From Gammaproteobacteria bacterium UBA7803 (lineage in GTDB: Bacteria; Pseudomonadota; Gammaproteobacteria; Pseudomonadales; Azotimanducaceae): 7,578 bases of DNA. A model generated the notes under the pieces. The model had not been told where the DNA came from, ran no database searches, and saw only the letters and a program-made list of their open reading frames with translations. This document shows, one piece after another, positions 7,501-7,578 of the stretch (its first letter is position 1; each line of letters starts with the position of its first letter). Both the position numbers and the translations under genes were made by a program. The DNA is taken from contig DLCH01000051.1 of the NCBI GenBank assembly GCA_002480525.1, forward strand, positions 65,194-72,771, in the 5' to 3' direction.

Positions 7501-7578
7501 CCAGGCCATGGCCGGCGGCAGCTTCAAGGTGCCGTTCTTCATCGTCTCCTGGCCCACCGGCGAGTTCGGCGGCATGGG
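4553..7578 (+). CDS. Single-chain biotin-dependent acyl-CoA carboxylase (BC-BCCP-CT), 3' end cut
   Basis: One open frame of 1008 codons runs off the window end and encodes a whole carboxylase in one chain: ATP and bicarbonate carboxylate biotin, then the carboxyl group passes to an acyl-CoA. Residues 1 to about 450 are biotin carboxylase, starting MFQRLLIANRGEIAIRI, with HPGYGFLAE (78-86), the ATP-grasp loop IKAVAGGGGRGMRIV (157-171), ERECTLQRRHQK (227-238), FIEANARLQVEH (289-300) and Arg343 as the likely catalytic Arg. After an Ala/Pro linker (about 461-488), the carrier domain (about 489-557) has EAMKMEH with biotinyl Lys523. From about 575 is the carboxyltransferase: RTARENIEDLVDPGSFLEYG, AEGGGGRPGDTDGTG (712-725), YCFAGNAALLGCCDVII, NNPTHLGGAIDS and CDTPGFMVGPEAE. 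It resembles the single-chain long-chain acyl-CoA carboxylase (LCC) class of about 1,050-1,100 residues, so only a short C-terminal part should be missing. Acyl chain length cannot be read from sequence. The ATG gives the standard family N terminus. Confidence 0.95.
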   Translation, partial: MFQRLLIANRGEIAIRIADAAAGLGIETVAVHTADDAACLHVVRADRAVQLPGTGAAGYLDAAAVVAAAVDAGCDAVHPGYGFLAERADFARRVIDAGLTFVGPRPEILESFGHKVTARSLAAEAGVEVLPGTMSPTSAEEALAFFESLPAGAAMVIKAVAGGGGRGMRIVRTAAEVAAAHERCTSEALAAFGSGEVYVERLVERARHIEVQIVGDRHGGVGHLWERECTLQRRHQKLVELAPSASLPADLRGAIVDAAVALARHAGYDNLGTMEFLVDDAATEPVPLFIEANARLQVEHTVTEAVTGVDLVRTQLRLADGATLGALGLAEPPPVRGRAVQLRVNMETMQEDGGTRPAGGTLRRFQPPTGAGVRVDTLGYAGYATSGAFDSLLAKVIVHEPEPDLGALLRRADRALAAFQIDGVATNRPFLRALVSHPAVRDDAVYTRFVEDHVGELVRAMPADADALPGGEPAAADAAPTLDTPPGVEAVTAPMQGTIVSIGVAPGDVVHAGQEVAIMEAMKMEHVITAAVGGTVSEVLAAPAETLREGQALLTIEAGEGAEAAAAVTTEMDLERIRPDLQEAFDRHAYGLDENRPDAVEKRHARGHRTARENIEDLVDPGSFLEYGPLMIAAQRRRRSVQDLMERTSGDGMVAGVGTVNGDRFPADRARVIAMSYDYMVLAGTQGHMNHLKKDRLFELAEHNRLPVVLFAEGGGGRPGDTDGTGVAGLDCYAFNYFARLSGLVPLVGITNGYCFAGNAALLGCCDVIIATEGSNIGMGGPAMVEGGGLGAFKPTDIGPLDVQIDNGVVDIAVRDEAEATAVAKQYLSYFQGPVDDWSCADQRILRHLIPENRLRVYDVRQVIEHLADTGSVLELRPRYGDGMITVLARVEGRPVGIVANNPTHLGGAIDSVGADKAARFMQLCDAFDVPLLFLCDTPGFMVGPEAEKSAQVRRFARMFVTGANVSVPFFTIVLRKGYGLGAQAMAGGSFKVPFFIVSWPTGEFGGM

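Noticed and set aside
1..7578. RNA genes, CRISPR array, insertion sequence or phage signals
   Set aside because: I saw no tRNA or rRNA-like sequence, no regularly spaced repeats, no transposase or integrase motifs, and base composition looks even throughout.

Overview
The window is about 7.6 kb of very GC-rich DNA with almost no non-coding space, which looks like a bacterial chromosome. The gene content (a Bax-like glucosaminidase, a secreted CE4 deacetylase, a VOC protein and a single-chain acyl-CoA carboxylase) suggests a proteobacterium. A high-GC gammaproteobacterium is my best guess, inferred from families only, since no rRNA or other marker gene is present.

Left block (bases 1-2108, + strand): three tightly packed genes that overlap at their ends. 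They are the 3' end of a VOC (glyoxalase-fold) protein, a membrane-anchored Bax-like peptidoglycan glucosaminidase that starts by a GTGA overlap, and an exported polysaccharide deacetylase that starts by an 8-base overlap. The last two point to work on cell-wall or exopolysaccharide N-acetylglucosamine polymers in the periplasm. The VOC protein has no evident mechanistic link to them and may only share their transcript.

Middle block (2147-4410, - strand): a two-gene operon, read right to left. It holds a 295-residue protein that looks like a divergent hotdog/MaoC-type acyl-CoA hydratase or thioesterase, then a divergent glutamine-synthetase-family enzyme, again joined by a GTGA overlap. This block converges on the left block across only 38 bases, which contain a GC-rich imperfect hairpin.

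Right block (4553 to the end, + strand): the first 1008 codons of a single-polypeptide acyl-CoA carboxylase with biotin carboxylase, biotinylated carrier domain (Lys523) and carboxyltransferase in one chain. It is cut by the window end. It is transcribed divergently from the middle block across a 142-base region that carries weak promoter-like boxes and several short repeats.

The shared divergent control region suggests that the carboxylase, hotdog protein and glutamine-synthetase-like ligase could belong to one acyl-CoA/carboxylate pathway that includes a gamma-glutamylation or other ATP-dependent ligation step. I do not recognise this combination as a characterised pathway. It is the most interesting part of the window, but its function here is inference.
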